From: Symbiodinium natans
Lineage: Eukaryota > Sar > Dinophyceae > Suessiales > Symbiodiniaceae
Direction: 5' to 3'
NCBI GenBank assembly: GCA_905221605.1
Contig: CAJNDS010002239.1
Location: 22,501-86,500, forward strand
DNA length: 64,000 bases
Position 1 is the stretch's first letter. Each line of letters begins with the position of its first letter. Shown piece after piece: positions 1 through 12,700 of this stretch. Made by a program: the position numbers and the translations under genes. The notes below the pieces were generated by a model, which ran no database searches, was not told the DNA's origin, and saw only the letters and a list, made by a program, of their open reading frames with translations.

Positions 1-680
1 GAGGAGCCCCCTGCTCCCCTACAGCCCTCCGATGCCTCTTGGAAGCAGGGAGGGGCGCTTTTTCAGTGGCGTTGAGTTTTGCTTTTTGGTTCTTTAAGAA
101 GGTTTTGCTGTTAAGGGCTGCTTTTAGGATTTTTTGAAGTTTAATTCCTTTTTTTCAGGGCTTTCCAGGGTTGGCAGGTCTTGAGGGCTTTTGTGTTTTT
201 CCTTGGGTTTGGTGCGTAGCATCTTCGGGGTTGTGTTTTCTTTTGCCCGGGTTTTACGGCTCAAGGTTCAACCTTGGGATTTGAGCTTTGGGGTTTGGGT
301 TTAGGGCCTAGGTTTGGGGAGAATATGGCATCGACCGTAACAGTTCCAGTTGGGCATGTGTGCACATGCAAGCAGCGCAGAGAGGCGGCGCGTGGGCAAA
401 CAAAATCCTACAAGCATGTGTGTTAGCGGTGCTTCTCCGACCCGCTAAACAAACTAAACCTTGTTTTTGTGCCCTGTGATTTTGCATGATGCAAGAGCAT
501 TTGACGCGACATTCAGCTTGCGCGAGGCTGTGTTTGTCAACGTTAGTGAGAGCTTCCTAAGCCCTAAACCCTATAGACCCTAAAACCCTAAACCCTATAG
601 ACCCTAAACCCTATAGACCCAAAAACCCTAAAACCCTATAAACCCGAAACCCTGGACCCTAACCCCCTCGACTGCCCCAG

Positions 681-706
681 AGAAAGCTCAGGTGTATCAC
701 GTTTTT
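681..706 (+). CDS. NAR1: NAR1-like exon: KAQVYHVF
   Basis: The frame reads KAQVYHVF and ends in a GTGCGG donor in phase 0. The next exon starts in phase 0 with VQPCYD, so the junction gives YHVFVQPCYD, matching the family's YHV-x-V-x-PCYD stretch. The start is placed after CCCCAG but could lie slightly further left. Confidence 0.6.
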
Positions 707-3700
707 GTGCGGAGCTCAGACTTGGGATGGGGCCCGTGTTCGTTCGTGACAAGGGCTGACCAAATGGAAGATATTTTGAGTGGCCCTTTCAGGGTCTAGG
801 GTCCCTGAACCCTTCGGATTCAGACTTAGGGTCTAGGGTTTAGGGTTTCGGGCTTAGGGTTTCGGATAAGGGTTTAGGCATGAGGAAGGGCTGCTGGGAT
901 CGTGAAGGTAGACAGTTTTCAAGTTAGCCTAGAACCAGCTGTCGAAATGTTCGACGAGGTTCTTGCTGGCTACTCTCCCCTGAAATGCAGTAGGCCCCTG
1001 GGCAGTTCACGCATGTCCCCCCGAATGTTTGGGGGTACCCCCAACAAACTCTAGCCCAATGTGAACTTCTGAACCCTAAACCCTAAACCCTAAACCCTAA
1101 ACCCTAAACCCTAAACCCTAAACCCTAAACCCTAAACCCTAAGCCCTAAGCCCTAAGCTTTAAACCCTAAACCCTAGCCCCTAAACCCTGAACCCTGAGG
1201 TACAGCCTTGCTACGACAGAAAGATCGAAGCAGCACGACCCTCCTTCGAAGTGCTGGGCCGCTCAGGGGGAGACTTTGGCAAGGAGGTCAGGATTTAGGG
1301 TTTAGGGTTTAGGGTTTAGGGTTTAGGGTTTAGGGTTTAGGGTTTAGGGTTTAGGGTTTAGGGTTCAGGGTTTTGGGTGGTTTAGGGGGTCTAGGTTCAA
1401 GGTTTTAGGGTTTCAGGTTTTAGGGTTCAGGTTTTAGGCCTCGGGGTGCCGGTGCTATGTTTCCCCTCGTGCTTGTGTCCAACAAAAGAGGAGTTGGTTG
1501 CGGGGTCAGGGGTTTAGGGTTTAGGGTTTAGGGTTTAGGGTTTAGGGTTTAGGGTTTAGGGTTTAGGGTTTAGGGAAGCCAGAAGATCTCACAGGCCGGG
1601 TGCCTCGGGCGTCAAGGAGGCAGGGCGGGCTTCCCAGAGAGTCCTTAGACGAGGGTTTAGGGTTTAGGGTTTAGGGTTTAGCGCTTAGGGTTTAGGGCTT
1701 AGGGTTTAGGGTTTAGGGCTTCAGGGGACACTCTCTGGGGTTTTGAGGTTTCAGCAGTGAACCCCCAACCCCTTAGAAGCCCCTCATTCTGGAAACCTTG
1801 GCAGGTGGACACCGTGCTGACTGCCTCGGAGCTGTCCCTTGGCCCCCAAGTGCAGAGGGTTTAGGGTTGAGGGGTTTGGGTTTGGGGTTGAGGGGTTTAG
1901 GGGTTTAGGGGTTTAGGGTTTAGGGGTTTAGTTTAGAGGTTTAGGGTTTAGGGTTTAGGGTCTAGGGGTTTTGGCTTAGGGAGTCTAGGGCTTTCGGATT
2001 CGGCATTCGGGACTCCAGGTTTGAGTCTGATCTGCAATGCCACCAAGCAGAAACAGCCAGAGAACCCTTGGAGCTTCGATCCAGCCCAAGAGAGAACGGC
2101 AAGAACCAGACACTGGCAGGAGCACAAGCATCATGCTCAGATGCCTAGCGCACCCCAAACCCCAAACCCCAAACCCCAAACCCCAAACCCCAAACCCCAA
2201 ACCCCAAACCCCAAACCCCAAACCCCAAACCCCAAACCCCAAACCCCAAACCCCAAACCCCAAACCCCAAACCCCAAACCCTAAACCCTAAACCCTAAAC
2301 CCTAAACCCTAGACGAATGCGCAAGACGTGCGTGTGAGTGTTAAGGCTGTCGCTGCTCCGGAACGCCGGTGACGGCTGCTGCGGCTCCTGCGGCGTCCAC
2401 GCTTGCGAGGCTCGCCTGGGTCTTGGGGGTTTAGGGTTTAGGGTTTTAGGGTTTAGGGGTTTCGGGTTTAGGGTTTAGGGGTTTAGGGTTTAGGGGTTTA
2501 GGGTCTCGGGGGTTTTGGAATTTCAACGTGCCCTAAGCCCTAAGCCCGAGAATTGGAACCGCAAGGCCCCAAAAAGCCTGAACCCTGAACCCTCCCAAAG
2601 CACCTTAAGCCCTCAACCCTCAACCCAAAACCCTGAACCCTAAACCCTAAACCCTAAACCCTAAACCTGAAACCTATACAGACCTCAACCCGGGTGCCCC
2701 TGACCCCTGACCGCTGCGCAGAAGACGGAGCTGTCGAAGATTCCTCCCTGCCCGTTGGGAAGTGAGGCTCGGTTTTAGGGGGGGGGTTAGGGTTTAGGGG
2801 TGGGGGTTTGGGGTTTAGGGTTTAGGGTTTAGGGTTTAGGGTTTAGGGTTTAGGGGTGGGGGTTTGGGGGTTTGGGGGGGGTTGGGGGGGATTTGTTGAG
2901 TGTGAGGGTTGAGGGTGGGCTTCGGCTATGGGAGCTGGGGATCCGAGGAGAGGTGCTGAGTTCAGGAGCGATAGGCCTGAAGAAAAGCACATCCTAAGCT
3001 CCAAGCGCGAAACCCCAAACTCTTAACCCGAAACCCTAAACCCCAAGCCCGAAAACCTAAGCCCTAAACCCTAACCAACAAAGCTCCGCCCCACCCCCCA
3101 CCACCGCCCCCAAGCTCCCAACCTCAAATACCTCCGTATCCGCAGAAAGTGAGAGTTTTGAAAAGTCGAGCCCGGGACCCTTTCGGGGGGTTTTAGGGCT
3201 TTTAGGGTTCTAAAGTGAGCCCCCCAACTCCGACTGTAGAGAATCTCGAGAGACGGGAGGTTCTCACCGATGTCTTCCTCGGAAGCCTGCAGGCTGCTGG
3301 GAGTTGACTTTGCTTTTAAGGTTTAGGGTTTAGGGTTTTTCGGTGTCTTTGAGGGTCTTCAGCTTGGTTTTGTTCAAGGGGGGCTTTCAGGGTTTCTAGG
3401 GCTTTTGGCTTTTGTTTCGGGTTTTGGAAGTTCTTAAGGGTTCTTAGAGATCGTAGGTTGTCAGGGTTCTTCGGGCCGTAGGGTCTTAAGGGTCAAGGCT
3501 TTAGGGTTTGGAGTCTAGGACGCCCGTGTGTATCTCCACACTCTGACAGGCAGTGCCCCTAAACCCCCAACCCTAAACCCCTAAACCCTAAACCCTAGCC
3601 CTAAACCCTAAACCCTAAACCCTAAGCCCTAAACCCTGAACCCTAAACCCTAAACCCAAAACCCCCAGAAACCCGAAGCCTCAAGACCGCAGGGCTGAAC

Positions 3701-6700
3701 TGCCCTTCAGGCGCGACCGTCGCCACTGATCTGCGCGGTGCGCGGCAATGCAGGGCGGGGGACCCTACTTGGAGGTTCATGGGTACTTATAACGGTTTAG
3801 GGTTGAGGGTTTAAGGTTTAGGGTAACCCCAACTCTAACTGCAATTATAAGTCCTCTTAAGTCCCCTCAAGCAGGTTCTAAGCACAGTTAGAATTGGCGT
3901 TCTAAGTGGGAGAACTTTCGGTATTGCCGGTTATAGATCCTTTTTCGGGTACTTCGAACCCTACTTGTACCCATGAAACCTTCAAGTACCCCTATCTGTG
4001 AACCGTTAGGTCTGTAGGCTTGTGGCCAGACCCCGGCCACCCAAATCTGCAACGTCTCATTGTTCAGCTCTTAAAAAGTAGCTGCTTGTGAGTTTAAGTG
4101 AGGATCACCGGCCTACTCATGTGCCGCCAGACCCAAATCCTAAACCTGTCGGAAGCTCGAGTCAGGTCGGGTGGCTTCCTGGAGCATGTCTTCCGCGAGG
4201 CCGCCCGAGAGCTGCCACTTGGCTGCAGCTAAACGTGGAGTAAGGGTTATCCGTAGGGTAGCTTAGAGTTACAAGTGGTTATGGCCCCCCTTTTGGGCTT
4301 CTTCTAAGCCTACTTGTAGCTACCCGTGAGAGCCCTGAAATAAAATCCCCTTAAGAGTTATGTTCTGTTTGATGTTGTTTTGGTTGGTGCAGAGAACCAA
4401 AGGGCTTATTGAGGTTGGGGATGGTGGGTTGCGGCAGTCGGATAGTTGTCGATGTCTTTGGGATGGCGCTGGAGTCTCTGGGAATACTTTCTTGGGGTCT
4501 ACGTTCAGTGTACAGCTCGGGTTTAGGGTTCAGGGTTCAGGGTTCAGGGTTTAGGGTTTAGGGTTTAGGGTTTAGGGTTTAGGGTTTAGGGTTTAGGGTT
4601 TAGGGTTTAGGGTTTAGGGTTTAGGGCGACGCACAAGGGCTCGCTCGCAGGTTTCACCTGGACCTGCCTTCGGCCCCTCTGGCTCTGCAGACAAAGCAGA
4701 ACGAGGACATGCGGGAGGCCACTCTTGAGCGCTGTGCTCTGAAGGCGCTGGAGAGCGCGGCTTCTAGGGGTTCTTGGGCTTTCTTGGGGGTTTATCTAGG
4801 GTTTCCAAGGTTTGCGGAAGGAGCTTTCTGGTGCTAGGGGGCCCTGGAGAATGGGCTTGGAGCGTTGAGGTCTTGGGTTTAGGCTGCTCCTATGACTTAT
4901 CCTCCAGCTCCTTTTGGTGCTTGAAGCCGCCCTAAACCCTAAACCCTAAACCCTAAACCCTAAACCCTCAACCCGAAACCTTAACAGGGTTCGCTCTGAA
5001 GCCGCGTGGGTGGCGCAATTAGGCCATGTTTCGGCTCGAGCTTTCCAGGGGCAACCTGACATCTCCTGGTGCCCATGGCCGAGGGAGCAAAGGGATCGCC
5101 TTGCAAAGGGCGGCTCGACTCGGAGTTCTTTTTGAAGCCTGGAGTTTGGGGGGTTTTGGGGGGGTTTTGGGGGGGTTTTGGGGGGTTTTGGGGGGGTTTT
5201 GGGGGGGTCTTGGGGGGGATTTTCGGGGGGGTTTTGGGGGAATTTACGGGGGTTTAGGGGGTCTGTTTCTCAAGGTTCTGGCGTGGGTTTGGGTTTGGGA
5301 AGTTTCCTGGGGAGGGGGGGGGATTCGACTTCAGTGTTGTACACACCCTCCGAAACGAATCATGACGCCAGCCCCAATATTAAGTCGAATCCTCAACTTC
5401 TTGCAGAGGCTTTGCAAGACTGTGCTGGCCGCGCTGGCTCTGGGAGCAGCATGCGTGCTCCAGGGCTGTGAGGATCTGTACCGAGCCGCGGCAGAGGTTT
5501 ATGGCTGATCTTGCAGCTGACAGTCATGGTCGTATCGTGAGCATGTCGAGGAAACACCTGCGTTTGGCACAGCGACCTCAACATCAAGGGCTGCAGCTAC
5601 TATGGGTATCGTGGGTGCAGCCCTTGGTTGCTGCTTGACCTCCCTGCTTGTGCAGCTGAGTTGTGGGAGAACTCGGAAGGGTAAAAACACTTGCTACAGT
5701 GTGGGCCCTGCAGCCCCAAAGCCCTTAAACCCCACTAGGACCAGAAGCCCAGGAAGCCCACAAAGACAGGTGCGTCCAGCATTGCACCTACTGCATCACC
5801 CCGAACGGGCCGGATGAGTGCGCGCAGCTGAAGTGTGCCGCTACCTGGGCAGCACCAAAGGGGAGACCGTGAGAGGATGCGCTCTCTGAGGCCCCCTTTT
5901 TTGGGCTCTTTTTTTAAGCCTTCTCTGTTTTTTGGTGTGGGCTCCGTCTTATAAGCGCCACAAGGGTGTAGGCCCCCTGAACCCTAAGCCCCGAAGCCCG
6001 AACCAGTTTTGGGAGCCACTGAGGCACTCTGCGCCAACCGCGAGGGGGGGGACTGCATCAGGAGCTCTGGCCTGGGCGCCCCTTAAAAATGGGGCTTAGA
6101 GTTGTTTGGGTTTAGGGTTTAGGGTTTAGGGTTTAGGGCCCCCCAAAAAAGCAACGGGGGGCTTTGTGAGCAGCCACCTCCTCGGAATTGTCTCGCGTTT
6201 TTTGTTGCGAAGCCCAGCGGAGGAACTACGCCGCTTTGTGCAACATAGCCCTGGAGGAGGGCTTCAAGGCGCCTAAGCGGGGCTAGACTCCACAAACTCT
6301 ACAAAAAAGCGTCCATACGATCAAAAGCGACCCCCGAATCTTATAATAAGGTACCCCTAACATCGGAAACCCCCATAACCCTCCCGACTCATGTCACCCT
6401 AAACCCTAAACCCTAAACCCTAAGCCCTAAGCCCTAAACCCTAAACCCTAAACCCTAAACCCTAAACCCTTGAGAAGCCACGTCGACTCATGCCGGAGCT
6501 TCTTCAGGCCAACACCTCGAGTGGTGCCGAGTACTACACCTGCGACGTGCAGTGCAGCCCGGAGTTGACTGTTTTTTCCGAGGGTTCCCTCGCATCCTGC
6601 GCAGAGTGCGCAGGTTTGGGGCTTAGGGCTCAGGGTTTAGGGTTTAGGGTTTGGGGTTTAGGGTTTAGGGTTTGGGGTTTAGGGTTAGGGTTTCGGGCTC

Positions 6701-9700
6701 CCAGCAAAGCTTCCGGGGCTGTTCGCAGCCCAGGTAGCAGCGCCAGAGCCGCGAGTGTCGCGCTGCCCCTGGCCCTGCGCCTGCGGTGCACCTCAGGGTT
6801 TAGGGTTTAGGGTTTAGGGTTTAGGGCAAAAGTCTCACTCTTCCTGATCATATCTCCACCAAAAGAAGGGAAAACCCCCTTCCATTTTGTCGGATTGCCC
6901 CCCCGGAAGTGCGGTGAGGTCTGGTCGAAGCTTTCTAGATGCCGGGATTTGCGGGTTTGGGGATTGCTTGCTGGACTGCGCGGAGCTGCCAAGGACCCTC
7001 GCCGCCAGCTCCGGACTCCCGAAGCGGTTCCTTCTCCTTGGAGGACCGGGCGCCCTAACCCCTCAACCCTAAAAGCCCCTCAACCCTCAACCCTCAACCC
7101 AAAAGGACTCCAAACCGTAAACCGCACACCCTAAACCCCAAGCCCCTAAACTCTAAACCCCTAACCCTCAAACCCTAGACCCCAAACCCTGCAAACCCGA
7201 ACGAACCCTCCTCCACCCTAGGAGTCCTGGCCTGGATGACCACTCTCCAGGGCTGCGGCTGCCAGCCTCCACAACCGCAGCTGTCTTGGCGCCCGGACAG
7301 CAGCGAATTCGATCAGAGGCTCCAAAGGGGGGGGGGAGGTTTAGGGTTTAGGGTTTAGAGGCTCCAAGCAAGGGGGCAAAGGGAGAAGTCTGCAAAAGGG
7401 GCTGGCTGTATAGGGTCTTGATGGGGGCTTGATATGGCGTTTGAGAGGGTTTGAGAGGGCTTGAGAGGGTTTATGGGGTTGTCTGGAATTAAGGGCTTAT
7501 GGGGGGTTTTGGAGGCCTGAAGCCTAAGTGGTTCGTTGAAGGCTCTAGGGTTTGGTTCAGGGTTTAGGGTTTCGGGGTTGCCGGGTCTCCTCCGCGAAGG
7601 CTCGAGGTCCCCCCATGTCTCCCTCTCAGCCATCCTAGACCCAAACCCCATAAAACCACGCAAGCCCAAAACCCTACAACCCTAACCCCAAAACCCTAGC
7701 CCTAAACCCTAAACCCGAAACCCTAAACCCTAACCCCAAAGCCCTAGCCCTAAACCCTAAACCCGAAACCCTAAACTCATAAACTGAGCACCTTTTCGGG
7801 CAGGACGGGGCGCGTCGTGGACGGCATCTGGCGAGGCAACCCGACCTGGGTCTGGTGGCCCGACTTGGAGTCCGAGGAGCCTCTTAGTGGGGTTTAGGGT
7901 TAGGGTTTAGGGTTGAGGGTTGAGGGTTTAGAGGTGCTGGAGTTTAGGGGTTCTATCGTTTAGGGGTTCGAGGGTTTAGGGGTTCTGGGGTTTAGGAGAG
8001 GTCAGGGATCTTGAACGGTTTAGGGGTTTAAGAGGCCCTGACTTGAAGGTTCATGGGGTACTTTTTCAGCATTGGGTTGCAAAAGCACCCAAGCAGGGTT
8101 TCAAACCAGTTCGAACGATACTTGGGACCCCAAAAGTAGCATTGAGTTTAGGATTCTGCTTCGAGCCGGGGTGGTTTAGGGTTTAGGGTTTAGGGTTTAG
8201 GGTGTACAAGGTGACCTTCATTCCCCGAAATGGTACCTGAGCCCTGCGCCCTTGCCGGGTCAATATTTCCCCAAGCAGTGTGGCAATCGAAGGCAAGGAG
8301 GGTGTACCTGAGGCATCCGTTAGGCAGGGTTTGGGGTTAGGGTTTAGGGTTTAGGGTTTAGGGTTTAGGGTTTCGCGGCCCACCCCCTTTCGTGGGCATG
8401 GGCTTCTGGGAGTCGGCACTCGCGCTTTTTTCGTGGCAAAACCCGAGGTAGATGGGGCTCTCGTTGAGGTCCCCTGTGAGTTTCATGCTAAGAGCATTCG
8501 CTCCGTCCCTTGGTAGGCTTCGTGCATCCGGTCTCGTATGCTTGGCAAGTTGTGCTCCAGCCTGCTGTACGCCGCCTACTTAGAACTAGGAGGCTAGTGG
8601 GTAAATTGGGTAAGTAGGGTGCCTTGAGTTATCAGTGGTCAAAGATAACCCTACTTTGGGTTCTTCTAACCCTCAGCCCTAAGCATTAAAACCCCCAACT
8701 ATACTCATGAACCTCATTGGGGTGCTTACAACTCTACCCAAGACCCTTCAAGTACGGGCCTGCGTGCGCATTCCGTTGTCTGTTAAATGCCGAGCTGTCG
8801 TCGCTTTTGGGGCTTTGGCTGGTGCGGGTTTAGGGTTAGGGTTTACTTTCGCCCACAAAATCGCAGATTTTCGTTAGGGCGCCAGGGTTTAGGGGATTGC
8901 GGGACTTGGGTTTATTGGGGTTCGAGAGCCAAACCTGAGAGGACTATCAATGCGTGTCCATGCACCCAACCAGCGATATATGTGTCTCGTGGACGTCGCA
9001 CGAGTGGAACTGCGGAGAGCATGACTTTGGAATGTGCAGCTGCTCTGCAATATCTCCCACCGATCCAAACCTAAGCCCTGAACTCCCTAGACCCCTAGCT
9101 CCCTGCACCCTACACCCCTAGCTTCCTAAACCCCGAGCCCTAAAACCCTCCTAGGCCAGAAGCCCTCAAGTTGCGGAGAGAGTGGCCAATTGGCTCGGTG
9201 TTAAGGTTAGAGTTCCCCCCCCCCCCCCCCAGGTGAGCAGCAGACCTCCCTGTCCCTTTGCACGCTTATCAGCCCCCTTAAACCCAGGGTTTAGGGTCAC
9301 CCTCCCTTAAACTTCAGGTTGAGGGTTTAGGGTTTAGGGCTACTCGGGGGGGAACCCTGAAGCCCTCTGAAGGCAAGTGCTATCAGCTCGCGGCGAACAA
9401 CCAGTACTGCGAGAAGTGGAGCTGCCACAGCCTGGAAGCCGATCAGCACATCTGTCCCTGGATTCGGATTTAGGGTTTGGGGTTGAGGGTTCAGGGTTTT
9501 CTCAGCTTTAGGTGGGGTAGTGTTGCCGCTCCGTGCTCCATACAGGCATTTGCTGTTGTGCAAAACAGCCTGAAACGGCCCCTAAACCCTTGACCCCAAA
9601 CCCTGAACCCCAAACCCTACACCCTACACCCTAAACCCTAAACATGAAGCTCTTGCGAAGCAGCCGCGCCATGTTGCGGCCGTCCTGCCCAGCAGCTCAG

Positions 9701-12700
9701 GCCACCATTCAACCAACGATGATGGGCAAAGTAAGGAGGAGTGCTACTATGCCCCTTTCCCAATGAACTACGACGTCTACAACCAGCTCATGTGCCTTTG
9801 AGACAATCTTTTTGCTGAGGGTTTAGAGTTTAGGGTTTAGGGTTTAGGGTGACACAATTCCCGTCACCCCTCCTCCCCCCCCCCCCTTCCCCCGCGAGAT
9901 TCTAAGGGAGCAGCAAGCGGGTGGAGCGCTCACAACCGGGGAGAATGCCCTTCAACAGTGTCCTGGCCTCCGTTGCTTCTTGGGTTTTTCTCACCCTAAA
10001 TCCTAAACCCTAAACCCTAAACCCTAAACCCTAAACCCTAAACCCTAAACCCTAAACCCTAAACCCTAAACCCTAAACCCTAAACCCCAAACCCTAAACC
10101 CCAAACCCCAAACCCTAAGCCCTAAGCCCTAACCCACCCTAACCCCCTTAAAGCCTAAACCCGGGACCAAGTTGGTGGCGGCCCACGAGTCTCTGGAGTG
10201 CCGACATCGGTCGGCGGCTGGGTGAGGTGGGGGGGTTTAGGGTTTGGGGTTTAGGGTTTGGGGTTTAGGGTTTAGGGTTTGGGGTTTGGGGTTTGGGGTT
10301 TAGGGTTCGGGGTTTGGGGTTTAGGGTTTGGGGCTTAGGGTTTGGGGTTGGGGTTTAGGACTTGCGGTTTGGGATGCGGGGTTTTAGAAGGTTGCGTACC
10401 GGTCGGACTTACGAGCTCTTGGGTACCTTGTATCCCCCCAGATCACAGCTGGTTCCCGAAGCTCCCATACTAAGAGAACCACGAAAAGCATGGATCCTAT
10501 ACCCTAAACCCTGAACCCTAAACCCAAAACCCTAAAACCTAAACTCTAAACCCTAAATCCTGAATCCTGAACGTTTTTGGGGGCTGTGCAGGAGCTGTTA
10601 GAGGGTTTAGGGTGCTCAGGGCCCGGGGTTTGAGGAGCTCTTCGGGGTACGTTTGATTAGGTCAATTAGGTTTCAGTATGGTTTAGGGTTAGGGTTTACG
10701 GTTTGGGGTTTGGGGCTTCGGGTTTAGGGTTTAGGGCTTAGGGCTTGGGGTTTCGGGTGTTTAGGTTTTGGGGGTTGGGAGATTTGGTGGTCTTGGGGGT
10801 CTTGTCTTCTTGACCTGCAGGGGGAGCTGCCTGAGCATGACGAGGACCACCTTCGGGAGTATGTGGGTCTTTGGATGCATGAACGTGGGGGGTTTACGTG
10901 GGGGGTTGAGGGTTTACGTGGGGTTTAGGGTTTAGGGTTTGGGGTTTAGGGTTTAGGGTTTAGGGTTTAGGGTTTAGGGTTTAGGGCTACTTGAAAGTTC
11001 ATGGGTAGTTATCGTTCTAGCTGCCTTAAGTCAAAAGCTGCCCGTGAACCTCCAAGCCTGGCCTCACCAAGCCCGCGGCCTTGCATCTCCAAACCCACCT
11101 TGCTTAGGCGAAGTTTGGGTGTTAGAGGGGTAAGAGTCGAGTTTAGGGTTTAGGGTTTAGGGTTTAGGGTTTAGGGTTTAGGGTTTAGGGTTTAGGGTTT
11201 AGGGTTTAGGGTTTAGGGCTAGGTGTTGTTTGGTTTTTGGGAATGGTGAGAGCAGCTGAAAGAAGATCTTTCGCATCCACGGTTCGGATCTTCGAGTTTC
11301 AGGTGCCTGAGGCAAAGCAAATTTGCATGCGTGTTCGTTGGGGACGTGCCCAAGGTTACCTGCGCCAGCACAACGCCAGTGAGGTGGAACGGCTGGAGAG
11401 GCTTTTGGCCGTGGGGTTTAGGCTTTAAGGGTACGGGGTTTGGCAATCTGCGAAAATATGCATCCCGTCAGATGCTGGATAGGGTCATGCCCCTGTAAGC
11501 AGGTGTCTAAGCTACGAGAGTAAGGGTTGCTGGGATGCAAATCCTGAAAGCGCTGAAACCCTGAAGCCCAGCGTGCCTGCAAGGCTTGGCATCGTCACAG
11601 AGCCAAGAAAGCTCGCAGGCCCCTTGCCTTCGGAGCGCCGTGCCGCTTCCGTTTCTTCACACGAGACGCGTGCTACTGCAAGCGCTTTCCGGGGTAGCTA
11701 GTGGTTTGGGGCGAAGGCTGCAGGGGACCTGTTCCGTTCCATGGGTGTTTACACGCAAACAGCATGTCTCAGCCCAAAAAAACCCTACACATGTACCGAA
11801 ACGGGGGTGGGGGGGGGGGGGGCAAAGGGGGGGTGGGGGGCCGAAGACCAAGACAAGCTTAGAGCGAAGCCGTTGTGCAGACACGGCCTTGCCTTCTTGT
11901 AATTAGCATGTAGGCGCGGAGTTTTGGTTTAGGGTTTAGGGTTAGGGTTTAGGGGTTTAGGGTTTAGGGTTTGGGGTTTAGGGTTTGGGTGTTTTTTTTC
12001 TCCTCAGGCACCATCGACTGGCCTCCGGTCTTTGCGCACCCGGGCCAGAAGTTCGGGTCATCTCTTTTTCTTTAGGGTTTAGGGTTTAGGGTTTAGGGTT
12101 TCCGGTAGACATCAGAGTGCTGATTCTTCCGCAGTCTCGGGGCCTTTCGGCTGTTGTGCTTGCGGTTCTGATGCAAAGCCAAGGTTTCGGATTTTTTTTC
12201 GGGCATGCTTGCGGCAGACCATGTTCCTGCCTGAGGTACAGTCCCGTATCAAGGCACGTCTACTTCTGGTGGGGCGACGTCTGCATCGTTAACGGCGACA
12301 ATGCACAGTTGGCAAAGAGGTGGAAGCTTTCGGGGGCTAGGATGAATCTCTAGCTAGCATGAAGCATGGCAAGCATCGGAGATGCCGGGACCCTAAACCC
12401 TAAACCCTAAACCCAAAACCCCCAAACCCTTAATCTCCAAAGAGTGATCCTGTTCGAGGCAGTGCCCCAGATGGCGGGAGATTGAAACCGAGATCCAGAT
12501 GTGCGAGTGCCGCCAAGAGGCTCCTGGCGGAAAGCTTCTCGGCATGGGGCGTCGGGTACAGATCTTGGATAAGGGCTTGGGGTTTAGGGTTTAGGGTTTG
12601 TGGGATTGGGTTCCAAGAGAACCCAGCACCCCTTGATTAAGAGAGACCGATATACCTTAAGCTATAAAGGGATCCCGAATATGATTTAAGGTATAGTCCT

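Noticed and set aside
2021-2291. Frames encoding PQTPNPK repeats, also at 57735 and 62408
   Set aside because: Translation of CCCCAAA arrays, not protein genes.
1072-2311. Window as a true chromosome end
   Set aside because: Arrays occur throughout 64 kb in both orientations with exons between, so they are interstitial; no terminal array is seen.
5026-5361. Upstream extension of the 5362 exon as part of a 160-codon protein
   Set aside because: That part is GGGTTTTGGG repeat with Gly/Phe/Trp bias; the ATG at 5362 is the better start.
5404-5440. RLCKTVLAALALG as the missing NAR1 exon before AYGFRNIQ
   Set aside because: The superficial K-T-V-L...AL-x2-G match fails at FRNIQ, and the true exon was found at 22281 in exact phase.
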